A DNA stretch of 35,373 bases from Candidatus Woesearchaeota archaeon (GTDB lineage Archaea > Nanobdellota > Nanobdellia > Woesearchaeales > 21-14-0-10-32-9): positions 1 through 35,373 of the forward strand of contig JAIPHP010000014.1 of NCBI GenBank assembly GCA_021735165.1. Reading direction: 5' to 3'. The position numbers and the translations under genes are program-made. Shown here piece after piece: positions 13,816 through 21,607 of this stretch (positions are counted from its first letter, which is position 1; the number at the start of each line of letters is the position of its first letter). Below the pieces are notes generated by a model. It had not been told where the DNA came from, did not search any database, and was given only the letters and a program-made list of their open reading frames with translations.

Positions 13816-15921
13816 ATGAAAAAAAACATAATAACAATACTATTAATAACAACACTTCTAATAACAGCATGCCAAACGACAACAGACTACAAAAATGAAT
13901 TCGACCCAGAAAACACCATAAAAACAACAACATTTAGCACAACCAAAGAATATCAAGAATTCATAACTCAAAATACAAATCAAAATAGCTACTACGGATT
14001 ACTAACAGGAGCATTCAGGTCAGCAACAAACACAGCGGAAATAGCAATAGAAGACACAGCTATGAAATTAGGCGCAGCAACACAAACAACAGACTATTCT
14101 CAAACCAACGTACAAGTACAAGGAATAGACGAAGGAGACATAATTAAAACAGATGGAGAATACATATATACAATAACAGATAAAACACTATTTATAATAA
14201 ACGCGTACCCTGGAGAAGACGCAGAAATAATATCCACAATAAAACTAAAAAATACGCCTACAGGACTATTTATAGAAAAAAACAAATTAGCAATATTTGG
14301 AAACGTAGACTACAACAACATCTATGACGAAGCAAAAATAAGAATAAACAATGGAATGACATACCTTGAAATATATGATATCACAGACAAAATAACTCCT
14401 GAACTCAAAAAAACATACAAATTCGAAGGAAATTACTTAGAATCAAGAATGATAAACAACAAAATATACCTAATGACAAACACCAACCCTGAAAACAGAA
14501 TAATAACCCCTATGCCAATAATAATAGAAGATAACACAATAACGCAAATTGAACCAAAAAACATAGAATACTTCAACATAAACTACCAAAACCCAAGACT
14601 GATAGGAATACACCAAATAAATACAGAAAATAACGAACTTGACGAAAGTAAAATGATAACAGTTGAAGGACAACCAACAACTTACATGTCAAACAACAAC
14701 ATCTACCTAGCCCACACAGAATACATAAGCGAATGGGAACTAAGACAAGAAATATTACAAAAAGTAATGGAACCAGAAATGCCTGAACACTACAAAACAC
14801 TAATACAAAAAATACGAGAAGTAGACACAGACATCCTAAACTCAGCAGAAAAAACACAAAAAATAAGTCAACTCTACAACGAATACCTATACGCATTACA
14901 AGAAGAAAAAAGAGAAGAAATACAAGAACAAACAGAACAAAAACTAAAAGAAAAACTAAAAGAACTAAAATATCTAGAATACACAATAATAAATAAAGTA
15001 AACGTAGAAAACAACATACAACTACAATCAAACACAAGAATACCAGGAACCCTAAACAACCAATTCGCAATGGACGAACACAAAGAAATATTAAGAGTTG
15101 CAACCACGACAAGAGAAAGATACACGCAAGAAACAAAACAAGAACAAACAACAAATAATGAAAGACTAGATATAATGCCGATGCCTCCCATATGGAATCA
15201 AAACACAAAGAACAATGTTTACACACTTAATCAAGATTTGGAGTTACTAGGGAGCATAGAAGGACTAGCACAAGGAGAAACAATATACAGCACAAGATTC
15301 ATACAAGACAAACTCTACATGGTAACATTCAGACAAGTAGACCCGTTCTTTGTAATAGACCTATCAGACCCAAAAAATCCTGAGAATCTAGGAGAACTAA
15401 AAATACCAGGATTCTCAAGATACCTACATCCATACGATGAAAACACAATCATAGGAATAGGAAGAGATGCAACAGAAACAGGAAGACAACAAGGAATCAA
15501 AATAAGCTTGTTTGATGTAACAGATGTTACTGAACCAAAAGAAGTAGCGAAATATGTTTCAGACCAGAAATATTCAAGCACCTCAGCAGAATGGGAACAC
15601 AAAGCATTCCTTTTTAATAAAGAAAAAGAACTCCTAGTAATACCTGCATTTAACTACAACTACCAAGACCAAGATGAAAACTACAACGGAGCATTAGTAT
15701 TCAAAATAACAAAAGACGAAGTAGAACTAAGAGGCCTAATAGACCACAGCGAAGGAACAAACAACAGATGGAGCCCAAGCGTAGAAAGAAGCCTATACAT
15801 AGAAGATGAGCTGTACACAAAAAGCCCATACCTACTAAGAATAAACAACTTAGAAACACTTAAAGGTATAAAAAACATAGAATTGACAACAGAAAACACG
15901 CCAAATATACCAACATACTAA
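13816..15921 (+). CDS. Secreted lipoprotein with C-terminal beta-propeller domain (PF09826-like)
   Basis: A 701-residue extracytoplasmic protein. The signal peptide ends in a lipobox, LLITACQ, with C19 as the probable lipidation site. The domain starts near residue 95 with NVQVQGIDEGDIIKTDGEYIY, the hallmark of archaeal/bacterial beta-propeller domain proteins, followed by repeated strands such as LFIINAYPG, LEIYDIT and FVIDLSDPKNPENLGEL. A charged helical insertion (about 305-390) interrupts the propeller. The Shine-Dalgarno GGTGA lies seven bases before ATG 13816. Such proteins are thought to bind partners at the cell surface; no substrate is known. It stands alone between two intergenic regions. 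Confidence 0.85.
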   Translation: MKKNIITILLITTLLITACQTTTDYKNEFDPENTIKTTTFSTTKEYQEFITQNTNQNSYYGLLTGAFRSATNTAEIAIEDTAMKLGAATQTTDYSQTNVQVQGIDEGDIIKTDGEYIYTITDKTLFIINAYPGEDAEIISTIKLKNTPTGLFIEKNKLAIFGNVDYNNIYDEAKIRINNGMTYLEIYDITDKITPELKKTYKFEGNYLESRMINNKIYLMTNTNPENRIITPMPIIIEDNTITQIEPKNIEYFNINYQNPRLIGIHQINTENNELDESKMITVEGQPTTYMSNNNIYLAHTEYISEWELRQEILQKVMEPEMPEHYKTLIQKIREVDTDILNSAEKTQKISQLYNEYLYALQEEKREEIQEQTEQKLKEKLKELKYLEYTIINKVNVENNIQLQSNTRIPGTLNNQFAMDEHKEILRVATTTRERYTQETKQEQTTNNERLDIMPMPPIWNQNTKNNVYTLNQDLELLGSIEGLAQGETIYSTRFIQDKLYMVTFRQVDPFFVIDLSDPKNPENLGELKIPGFSRYLHPYDENTIIGIGRDATETGRQQGIKISLFDVTDVTEPKEVAKYVSDQKYSSTSAEWEHKAFLFNKEKELLVIPAFNYNYQDQDENYNGALVFKITKDEVELRGLIDHSEGTNNRWSPSVERSLYIEDELYTKSPYLLRINNLETLKGIKNIELTTENTPNIPTY

Positions 15922-15954
15922 TTTTTTTATTTTTTATTTAAAATTATTTTGTCC

Positions 15955-16153
15955 GTTTATGCATAGAAACAAAGTTTCTGGCACAACAAAAATGAACGAA
16001 CATTTTTGTGTGCAATAAAAACAAAGCTTTTATTCGCATGCCAAAAGTCAAAGATTTCTGAGTAGGACGGGGCACGACAAAAACAAAAATTTTGTGTACA
16101 ATAAATGCAAAGCATTTATTTGTATTAAACTCCCTTCACTAGCGCGCAATAAT
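15955..16153 (+). repeat. Dispersed multi-hairpin repeat, copy B (longest)
   Basis: It fills most of the 313-bp gap after the lipoprotein gene. Hairpins in order: AGAAAC/GTTTCT loop AAA (15965-15979); ACAAAAATG/CATTTTTGT loop AACGAA (15986-16009); AATAAAA/TTTTATT (16014-16034); a weakened CAAAAGTC/GATTTCTG loop AAA; ACAAAA/TTTTGT; and AATAAATGC/GCATTTATT loop AAA (16100-16120). It ends in CTAGCGCGCAATAA. The last 122 bp match copy A at about 90%. The rest of the gap (16154-16234) shows nothing. Confidence 0.8.
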
Positions 16154-16234
16154 ATTATTTCCAAGAACACTAAGATGTGTTTTGTTGATGCTTAAGCACA
16201 TAAATTTTTTATTTTACTTAAAAAAACCGACAAA

Positions 16235-16657
16235 TCACTTAAAAAAATTCTTAACAGAAATAGACTCCATAACAGAAACATCAATAACATCATAAGGACC
16301 TTTACCAATACCGACACTAACTAAATAATTTTTATCATTTAGGCTAAAACTTAAACCATTATCAGAAAGACTTACTTCCTCTAAACTAGGAACGTTCATA
16401 GCAAAATCACATATATGATCTAAAATATCCTTTTTTTCATATAATACCTTAGCACATAAATCTTTTCTAAAACAAAAACCAGTAATGTCTTCAGGTTCAC
16501 TGCCTTCCCTACGATATAAACAATAAAAGCCCTTAGTAACCCTGACTTCAGAATTACCCTCACCATAAGTATAGGCCCTATCAGTACCAAACCAATTAAT
16601 TAAATGATCCCTTAAAGAAATAACAAAATTATTCTTATTAGTCAAATCATTATTCAT
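16235..16657 (-). CDS. Small orphan protein
   Basis: A 140-residue soluble protein I do not recognise. It has an alpha/beta pattern: a helix (NFVISLRDHLINWFG), strands with AYTYGEG and VRVTKGFYCLYRREG, a helix around KDLCAKVLYEKKDILDHICDFA, then two strands (LSFSLNDKNYLVSVGIG). Three Cys are scattered and not in a metal motif. It is supported as a gene by a TATA TTTTAAATACTT (minus, 16679-16690) about 25 nt upstream of ATG 16657 and by its distinct codon-frame composition. The next gene upstream on this strand ends 44 bp away. Confidence 0.55.
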   Translation of the reverse strand: MNNDLTNKNNFVISLRDHLINWFGTDRAYTYGEGNSEVRVTKGFYCLYRREGSEPEDITGFCFRKDLCAKVLYEKKDILDHICDFAMNVPSLEEVSLSDNGLSFSLNDKNYLVSVGIGKGPYDVIDVSVMESISVKNFFK

Positions 16658-16700
16658 GAAGAAACAGAAATAAAACCAAGTATTTAAAATTTTGCCAAAT

Positions 16701-17330
16701 TCAAAAAATATATTTTACTTTTGAGTAACTAACTATAACATCTGCAAGAACCTCAAGACTATCAACCACATTTTTAGGAATTACATTATAAAACAAACTT
16801 AAGTCAGTACAACCCAAAATTATGCAGTCAGCATTTTGTTTCTTTACAAGATATTCAAACTCTTTTTTTCTTTTATCTCTAATTCCGATATTTAAAATAA
16901 TATCATCTAAAAGTTCTTGATCCTTGCCAGTCGGCAAATCAAAGCCCTCATAAATATTATGCTTTATCGTCGCTGAAGTCGCTAACAACACAATTCTAGT
17001 AAAAACATTATTTCTGACTCTTTGACTAACTTCTTTTGGTAAATCAAAGACATCGTGATTTCCTTCCCTAATTATTGCATGCAAACTGTTGCAATTAGCG
17101 AATATGTGCTTAGCACCTGCATTTTTCAGCCTTAAAATGCTTTCTTTGACCTGCGTGCCAACATAATCTGAAGTTGTCTTGGAAATAATATCATCAAAAG
17201 GTACACTGTCAATAAAAATATGTGGAAACTGCCAATCATAGAGTGCACCTTTTTCTTTGCATTTTTCAATAATTCTCAAATAAAGCTTTGCTGATGCTTC
17301 AGGTCCTGCTCCACCAATTATGCCAATCAT
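16701..17330 (-). CDS. Aspartate/glutamate racemase family protein
   Basis: A PLP-independent racemase of 209 residues. The start MIGIIGGAGPEASAKLY is the family signature. The two catalytic Cys are C80 in FANCNSLHA and C174 in ILGCTDLSL, both present, so a two-base racemase mechanism is likely. Substrate could be Asp, Glu or a related acid or amide (hydantoin racemases are relatives). The start codon overlaps the stop of the radical SAM gene by four bases, so they form a coupled operon. A tandem-Lrp regulator faces the pair, suggesting amino-acid-responsive control. Confidence 0.88.
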   Translation of the reverse strand: MIGIIGGAGPEASAKLYLRIIEKCKEKGALYDWQFPHIFIDSVPFDDIISKTTSDYVGTQVKESILRLKNAGAKHIFANCNSLHAIIREGNHDVFDLPKEVSQRVRNNVFTRIVLLATSATIKHNIYEGFDLPTGKDQELLDDIILNIGIRDKRKKEFEYLVKKQNADCIILGCTDLSLFYNVIPKNVVDSLEVLADVIVSYSKVKYIF

Positions 17331-18490
17331 TTTTTCTTAACAGTGTTTTTTAAGAACAACCTTTTAGGAAGCTTGCTTGCCAAGATGCCAAGACGACATT
17401 CAGGAAGTAAACATATATCCCTTTCCATTTGACTTTCAACATAGTCCGTAATCTTTGATCTTGTTTTTTCAATCTTATACCACACCCCCTTAACCCCATA
17501 TTTCTTGACATTATATTCTGCCATATCGTCAACAACGAAACAAACTTTTGCATTTCCATATTGATCAAGGGTCAACCCCTGAAAACTATAACAAAAATCG
17601 GTCGTGCCAATCCTGTCATAAAAAAATTCTTTTCCCAAAATACCTTCCAATTTATTTTCCAGCCAAACTTTTTCCTTAGAACTTAATTTCAACTTTGATT
17701 CTTTTTGTATAGCATCTCCTGCAATCTCCAAACCTTCAATGTTAGGATATATGCCGTTTTCCACACACCATTCAGTCACTCTTGGAATATCTTTGTAATT
17801 TTGTTTAAACATGTTAACTTCAACACCTAGATTTGTAACTGATTTACCCAATTCTTTTTTTACTTCCTGAAAACCATTTTTTATTAAGTTATGAAGCCCT
17901 ATAGGGATATATTCATTGTTTCCAACCCGCACACAATTTATTTTTGAATATTTTCCTTTCCCTCCAACTAGTTTATCATGCAATTCAGGGTTAAGAGTGT
18001 GCAACTTCCCAATAACGCTAAGGTTATCTTTTCTTTTGACTAATTCATTTGCAAGAGTTTCATCATAAAGCGCAGTCATATTAGTAAAAAAAGTCCAGTG
18101 CAACCCCAATTCAACAGCATAATCAAGGAGAGGAAATAAAGATCCTGTAACCTTATTTAAAAAAGTTTTTCTATTATAAAAAAGAGAATCTAAAAATGGT
18201 TCTCCCGGACCTGCTGTAATAACATATTTACCTCCAATATTTTTGAATTTTTTTATGATTTCACACGCATCTTCCATAGAAAGCTTTTTTTTGTTCTCGA
18301 ATTTTTCGCAACTATCATTTCTAAGATTCACAGCATAACAACCTTCACAAGCCAAATCACAAATTCTGCCGCGACTCCCTTTTGCACCCAACGACAATGA
18401 AAGTGTTAGAGGATATCCTTTCCGTTTAGCCGTTTCTTGCTCATCTTGCGACGGCCGTCCATTGAAATAAATCCGATTATTGAAATTCAT
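17327..18490 (-). CDS. Radical SAM protein with SPASM-like C-terminal cysteines
   Basis: About 387 residues. The radical SAM cluster motif is CDLACEGCYA (CxxxCxxC, about residues 44-51), followed by VITAGPGEPFLD, the SAM-binding strand. The C-terminal part has further Cys: DFCYSFQGLTLDQYGNAKVCFVVDD and CLLPECRLG, which could hold one auxiliary cluster in the manner of SPASM/twitch enzymes. Those act on peptides, proteins or sulfatases, but the substrate here is unknown. ATG 18490 is chosen over the GTG one codon upstream. It is the first gene of a two-gene operon with the racemase and has a TATA on the minus strand in 18511-18526. Confidence 0.88.
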   Translation of the reverse strand: MNFNNRIYFNGRPSQDEQETAKRKGYPLTLSLSLGAKGSRGRICDLACEGCYAVNLRNDSCEKFENKKKLSMEDACEIIKKFKNIGGKYVITAGPGEPFLDSLFYNRKTFLNKVTGSLFPLLDYAVELGLHWTFFTNMTALYDETLANELVKRKDNLSVIGKLHTLNPELHDKLVGGKGKYSKINCVRVGNNEYIPIGLHNLIKNGFQEVKKELGKSVTNLGVEVNMFKQNYKDIPRVTEWCVENGIYPNIEGLEIAGDAIQKESKLKLSSKEKVWLENKLEGILGKEFFYDRIGTTDFCYSFQGLTLDQYGNAKVCFVVDDMAEYNVKKYGVKGVWYKIEKTRSKITDYVESQMERDICLLPECRLGILASKLPKRLFLKNTVKKK

Positions 18491-18591
18491 CACTATTTTG
18501 TAGTCAACACAACTATATTAAATATGTTCTTAAAAATTAGTAAATATTACGACACATTTATATAATAGAAATAGCTTATTGACTAAATAAC
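18491..18591. promoter_or_regulatory. Divergent promoter region with inverted TAGTCAA boxes
   Basis: The left TATA (minus CATATTTAATATAG, about 18512-18525) serves the radical SAM operon. The right one (CATTTATATAATAG, about 18555-18568) serves the tandem-Lrp gene. TAGTCAA at 18501-18507 and TTGACTA at 18579-18585 form an inverted pair, each just downstream of one TATA near the expected start site. This is a plausible operator for the adjacent regulator. Confidence 0.5.
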
Positions 18592-19572
18592 ATGATTTCC
18601 TTAGACAAATATGACAAAAGAATACTCTTTGAATTAGACCAAAATGCGAGAATCGCAGAAACTCAGCTAGCCAAAAAAATAAACAGGTCAAAAGAATCTG
18701 CACGTTACAGAATCAGACAGCTTGAAAAAAAAGGAATCATAACAAGATATTTTACATGGATAGATCCGCCAAAACTAGGCTATCAAGTATATAAGTTATA
18801 TTTAAAACTAGTAAACATACCTGAAGAACGCAACAGATTCTACGAGTATGTAAAAAATGAGAAAACCCTATTCTGGTTAGGTATAGGGGATGGAGTATTC
18901 ACAACAGGACTAACATTCTTCTCATATACAAATACAGATTTCTATGATTTTAAGCAAAGATTATTTTCAGAATTCAAAGAACTTATCCTGACACAAACCG
19001 CAGCAATAGTAGTTGATGCAAAAGTCTATTCAAAAAATTTTCTTGCAAAAGACAAAATTTCAGAATACAAGCTTTTTGGAAATCCTGAAAAAAATAACAT
19101 AGACTCTCTTGATAAAAACATACTTGCAAGCATTTTTCAAAATTCAAAAATGTCTACTGTAAATCTAGCAAATAAATTCAAAGTCAGTTCAGACACGATA
19201 AGAAACAGAATAAAAAAAATAGAGAAACTTGGAATAGTTCTCCAATACAAAACTGAAATAGATTTTCACAGTCTAGGATATGAATTTTTTAAGACATTTA
19301 TCTATTTCAAGAACCTGACAAAAAAAGAAGAAAGCCGCTTTCTAGAATTCATAAAACAACATCCAAACATAATACACTCACTTAGAACAATCGCTCCTTG
19401 GGACATGGAACTTGAAGTTATTGTAGAAAACTACAACGAATACAACACAATAATAAACCAAATTGAAAGAGAATTCGCGTCTAGCATAACACACATGGAA
19501 TCTACAATACTTTCAGAAGATCACATATATCCCTCTAAAAAAATAGTCTTCAGCAGTTTCGGAAGTTCTTAG
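18592..19572 (+). CDS. Tandem Lrp/AsnC-type regulator (two HTH-RAM units)
   Basis: 326 residues made of two Lrp units. Unit 1: LDKYDKRILFELDQNARIAE, HTH INRSKESARYRIRQLEKKGIITRY, then an AsnC-like beta-alpha domain to about 150. Unit 2: IDSLDKNILASIFQNSKMS, HTH FKVSSDTIRNRIKKIEKLGIV, and a second ligand-binding-like domain. Normal Lrp is about 150 residues, so this is an internal duplication or fusion. It starts at ATG 18592 with a TATA about 25-35 nt upstream. It faces the racemase/radical SAM operon and likely controls it and itself. A second protein of the same build is at 32628-33644. Confidence 0.85.
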   Translation: MISLDKYDKRILFELDQNARIAETQLAKKINRSKESARYRIRQLEKKGIITRYFTWIDPPKLGYQVYKLYLKLVNIPEERNRFYEYVKNEKTLFWLGIGDGVFTTGLTFFSYTNTDFYDFKQRLFSEFKELILTQTAAIVVDAKVYSKNFLAKDKISEYKLFGNPEKNNIDSLDKNILASIFQNSKMSTVNLANKFKVSSDTIRNRIKKIEKLGIVLQYKTEIDFHSLGYEFFKTFIYFKNLTKKEESRFLEFIKQHPNIIHSLRTIAPWDMELEVIVENYNEYNTIINQIEREFASSITHMESTILSEDHIYPSKKIVFSSFGSS

Positions 19573-19609
19573 AAAACATCACAACATTTGCAAATCACAA
19601 ACAATGTAA

Positions 19610-19640
19610 CCCGCATGCAGAAAAAAATAGCGCGCAATAA
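19610..19640 (+). repeat. Dispersed repeat, minimal copy F
   Basis: CCCGCATGCAG, an A run, then TAGCGCGCAATAA (19628-19640). Only the CGCATGC linker and the 3' end module of the family remain. Weak pairing ACATT/AATGT (around 19583-19607) precedes it. Confidence 0.5.
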
Positions 19641-19695
19641 ACAAGATCAAACAAATACACACATCATTAAACGAAAAGAATTTAAAGTGAACAAA

Positions 19696-19851
19696 ATGCC
19701 TTCTAAATACGACAAAACAACAAGAATATATTTAAGTGAAGAACAAATGCTTAAAAAATGGGTTGATGAAATAGGTTTCAGCGATCCAAAAACAATATCC
19801 AAATTTATTTTTTGGAAAAATAACAAGTTACCTTCCAAGAATAAGCCCTAA
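19696..19851 (+). CDS. Small orphan protein, possible DNA-binding type
   Basis: A 51-residue ORF: MPSKYDKTTRIYLSEEQMLKK, WVDEIGFSDPKTISKFIFWKN. The pattern of a short basic strand with alternating residues (TTRIYLS) followed by two helices recalls ribbon-helix-helix proteins, but this is only a suggestion. A longer frame begins at 19588, but its N-terminal part runs through the end module of a dispersed repeat, so ATG 19696 is preferred; GTGA eight bases upstream could be a weak Shine-Dalgarno. It lies between the tandem-Lrp gene and tRNA-Cys. Confidence as a gene is moderate. Confidence 0.4.
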   Translation: MPSKYDKTTRIYLSEEQMLKKWVDEIGFSDPKTISKFIFWKNNKLPSKNKP

Positions 19852-19870
19852 TGTAAAAAAATTCATAAAT

Positions 19871-20010
19871 GCGGACGTAGCCAAGCGGTCTAAGGCGACC
19901 GCCTGCAGAACACAAGCAGAAACTGCTATGATGAGTTCACAACTAAAGTATGTGAACGATGATAAAAAGCTGATAGCGGTTATTCGGGGGTTCAAATCCC
20001 TCCGTCCGCT
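19871..20010 (+). tRNA. tRNA-Cys(GCA) with intron
   Basis: Acceptor GCGGACG/CGTCCGC, D-stem GCC/GGC, anticodon stem ACCGC/GCGGT, loop CT-GCA-G-A with anticodon GCA (19905-19907), variable TATTC, T-arm GGGGG-TTCAAAT-CCCTC, discriminator T73 as expected for Cys. CCA is not encoded. A 66-nt intron follows base 37. Confidence 0.93.
19909..19974 (+). other. Intron of tRNA-Cys(GCA)
   Basis: 66 nt with hairpins AGCAG/CTGCT (loop AAA) and GTTCAC/GTGAAC (11-nt loop). It contains ATGATGA at 19928-19934 (perfect box C) and CTGA at 19970-19973 (perfect box D), so a C/D guide-like RNA is possible. However, the GTTCAC hairpin occupies the expected guide segment. Confidence 0.75.
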
Positions 20011-20018
20011 TTTTTTTT
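20011..20018 (+). terminator. T-run terminator after tRNA-Cys
   Basis: Eight T directly after the discriminator base, the usual archaeal termination signal. Confidence 0.6.
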
Positions 20019-20124
20019 CTTTAAAAAAAATAAGAACAATAAAAATACAAGCAACCACCCATTTTTTCACACAACCAAACCCGATACAAAAAAAGTATTA
20101 ACTTCTAAGTGGTAAAGAATGAAA

Positions 20125-20169
20125 AGTATATAAGTCATCATTAATTACCTGTCTATGAAAACAAAGTGA
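20125..20169 (+). promoter_or_regulatory. TATA box and four-codon leader ORF before the 20166 gene
   Basis: TATA AGTATATAAG (20125-20134) predicts a start near 20152-20158. The first ATG (20155) reads ATG AAA ACA AAG TGA, a four-codon ORF. Its stop overlaps the GTG start of the main gene (GTGA at 20166-20169). AAAACAAA occurs twice around the junction. Confidence 0.5.
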
Positions 20170-20705
20170 AAACAAAATTTCAAGGAATAAAAGATTATGA
20201 TTCTCTTATCAAGTTACAACATTTAGAAGAAAAAAACGAGAGAAAAAGCAAAATATCAGCATATGGATTTGCAACTGCAGGAGCAGTTACTGCAGGAATC
20301 ACATTCTCGCTATCACCCCTACATAAAGATATAGCAGACTCATATGAAATGAAACTATACAAAGCTCACAAATCAAAACTTGAAGAAATTCAAGAAAAAA
20401 AATCTATAATAAACCAAGAAATAACCTCCCTGAAAATCCCAAATACAACAATAGACAAACTAATAGACGAAAAAATAAATTCTATCAAAAAAGAAATAAT
20501 CACAATACAAAAAACAGAACAATACAAAATGTTTGAACACACTCAAAACAAGATAAAAGATTTAAAATCGCCTGGTTTAATTCTAAGCGCTGCATTAATA
20601 ATAATAGGAACATACAAATTCATACAATCTAAAATGTACAAAAAGAGTGCGGAAAACTTAGCAAAAAGGACAAACCATGCCTATCGCACACAAAAATCTT
20701 CTTAG
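20166..20705 (+). CDS. Membrane protein with a coiled coil between two helices (orphan)
   Basis: 179 residues, unknown function. One membrane helix lies at about 30-50 (SAYGFATAGAVTAGITFSL) and a second near 137-155 (GLILSAALIIIGTYKFI). Between them a charged stretch of about 85 residues (KSKLEEIQEKKSIINQE, KLIDEKINSIKKEI) is predicted coiled coil. If both helices span the membrane, the coil lies outside or inside as a hairpin. The start is GTG 20166, the only start that keeps the whole frame; the ATG eleven bases upstream is out of frame and forms a tiny leader ORF. Confidence 0.55.
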   Translation: MKTKFQGIKDYDSLIKLQHLEEKNERKSKISAYGFATAGAVTAGITFSLSPLHKDIADSYEMKLYKAHKSKLEEIQEKKSIINQEITSLKIPNTTIDKLIDEKINSIKKEIITIQKTEQYKMFEHTQNKIKDLKSPGLILSAALIIIGTYKFIQSKMYKKSAENLAKRTNHAYRTQKSS

Positions 20706-20765
20706 AAAAAACACATTAACTTTCACCCAAAAATTTATTAAACGCAATTTAACACCACAATTCTT

Positions 20766-21275
20766 ATGAACTCCCTAAATTTAAAAAAAATTACAGAAAC
20801 TGAATACGAAATATTTCACAAAACCACAAAACTTGGCCATGGACAAGTAAGAGCAAACCTATTATTCTTAAGAATAGACACAATACAAGGCCTAGATTCA
20901 ACTCCAAAACCAAAAACAAGAATACAAGGATATAAAATATTCAACCAAATATATGAAAACTTAGAAAATAAAATAATAGGATATTATGCGGACATAAATT
21001 ATGGATATGACCTAAAAAAAATAAATGAAACCATAAAAAAAGAAAAAAGCACTCCTGAAGAAGCGATAAAAAAAACATGGAGTTACCACATGGCGCAAAT
21101 AAAAAATATGAATTCATTCATAATTCTAAACTCAACAAAACATAAAAAACAAAACATAAAAAACAAACACAACAATAACAACGAAAAATACAAATCAATA
21201 GACATAATATTTTATAACAAAAAAAACGAAGAACAAATACAACAAAAAATAAAAACCATGACTGAGTGGCTGTAA
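20766..21275 (+). CDS. Orphan soluble protein
   Basis: 169 residues, not recognised. It looks like a single alpha/beta domain: LKKITETEYEIFHKT, QVRANLLFLRIDTIQG, a helix GYKIFNQIYENLENK, the strand IIGYYADINYGYDL, then a Lys/Asn-rich low-complexity linker (about 125-145) and a last strand-helix unit (SIDIIFYNKK...). The linker's Lys/Asn content follows the local A-rich plus strand. TATA-like TTTATTAAAC about 25-35 nt upstream of ATG 20766 supports a leaderless start. It is followed at once by a zinc-finger gene, probably in one operon. Confidence 0.5.
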   Translation: MNSLNLKKITETEYEIFHKTTKLGHGQVRANLLFLRIDTIQGLDSTPKPKTRIQGYKIFNQIYENLENKIIGYYADINYGYDLKKINETIKKEKSTPEEAIKKTWSYHMAQIKNMNSFIILNSTKHKKQNIKNKHNNNNEKYKSIDIIFYNKKNEEQIQQKIKTMTEWL

Positions 21276-21277
21276 AA

Positions 21278-21550
21278 ATGTTCAGAAAAAAAATATATGG
21301 AGCATCAAAAATAGACGAATGTTTCATCTGCGGAGAACAATCAACAATAAAGAACAAGCAAGGACTAACAACCTGTCAAAAACACAAAGATGAAGAATTA
21401 TTAGATGTAAAATGTGCCTGCGGAGACTGGCTAGACATCAAACAAGGAAAATACGGAACCTTTTTTCTTTGCATGCAATGCGGACCAATAAACCTAAAAA
21501 AAGGCCTTGAAATAAATGGCTACCCCTTAAAAACAGCAGATCAACTATAA
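21278..21550 (+). CDS. Small zinc-binding protein (two metal-binding motifs)
   Basis: About 90 residues. A first motif reads CFICGEQ...TTCQKH (CxxC then CxxH, about 15 residues apart) and a second reads CACGDWLDI...FLCMQCG (CxC then CxxC), resembling treble-clef/topoisomerase-type zinc ribbons. It probably binds nucleic acid or protein, but no specific family is recognised. ATG 21278 is favoured; a GTG at 21266 would overlap the previous gene by ten bases. It lies two bases after the previous gene's stop and 57 bp before valS, which has its own TATA (CTATATAAATA, about 21563-21573). Confidence 0.6.
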   Translation: MFRKKIYGASKIDECFICGEQSTIKNKQGLTTCQKHKDEELLDVKCACGDWLDIKQGKYGTFFLCMQCGPINLKKGLEINGYPLKTADQL

Positions 21551-21607
21551 ACATCCAAAAAACTATATAAATAACATCTAAATCTAAACAATTAAGAGGG
21601 AACTTAA

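Noticed and set aside
15955-16153. Hairpin repeats as a CRISPR array
   Set aside because: Units are inverted repeats of unequal length and sequence, without constant direct repeats or spacers, and no cas genes are near.
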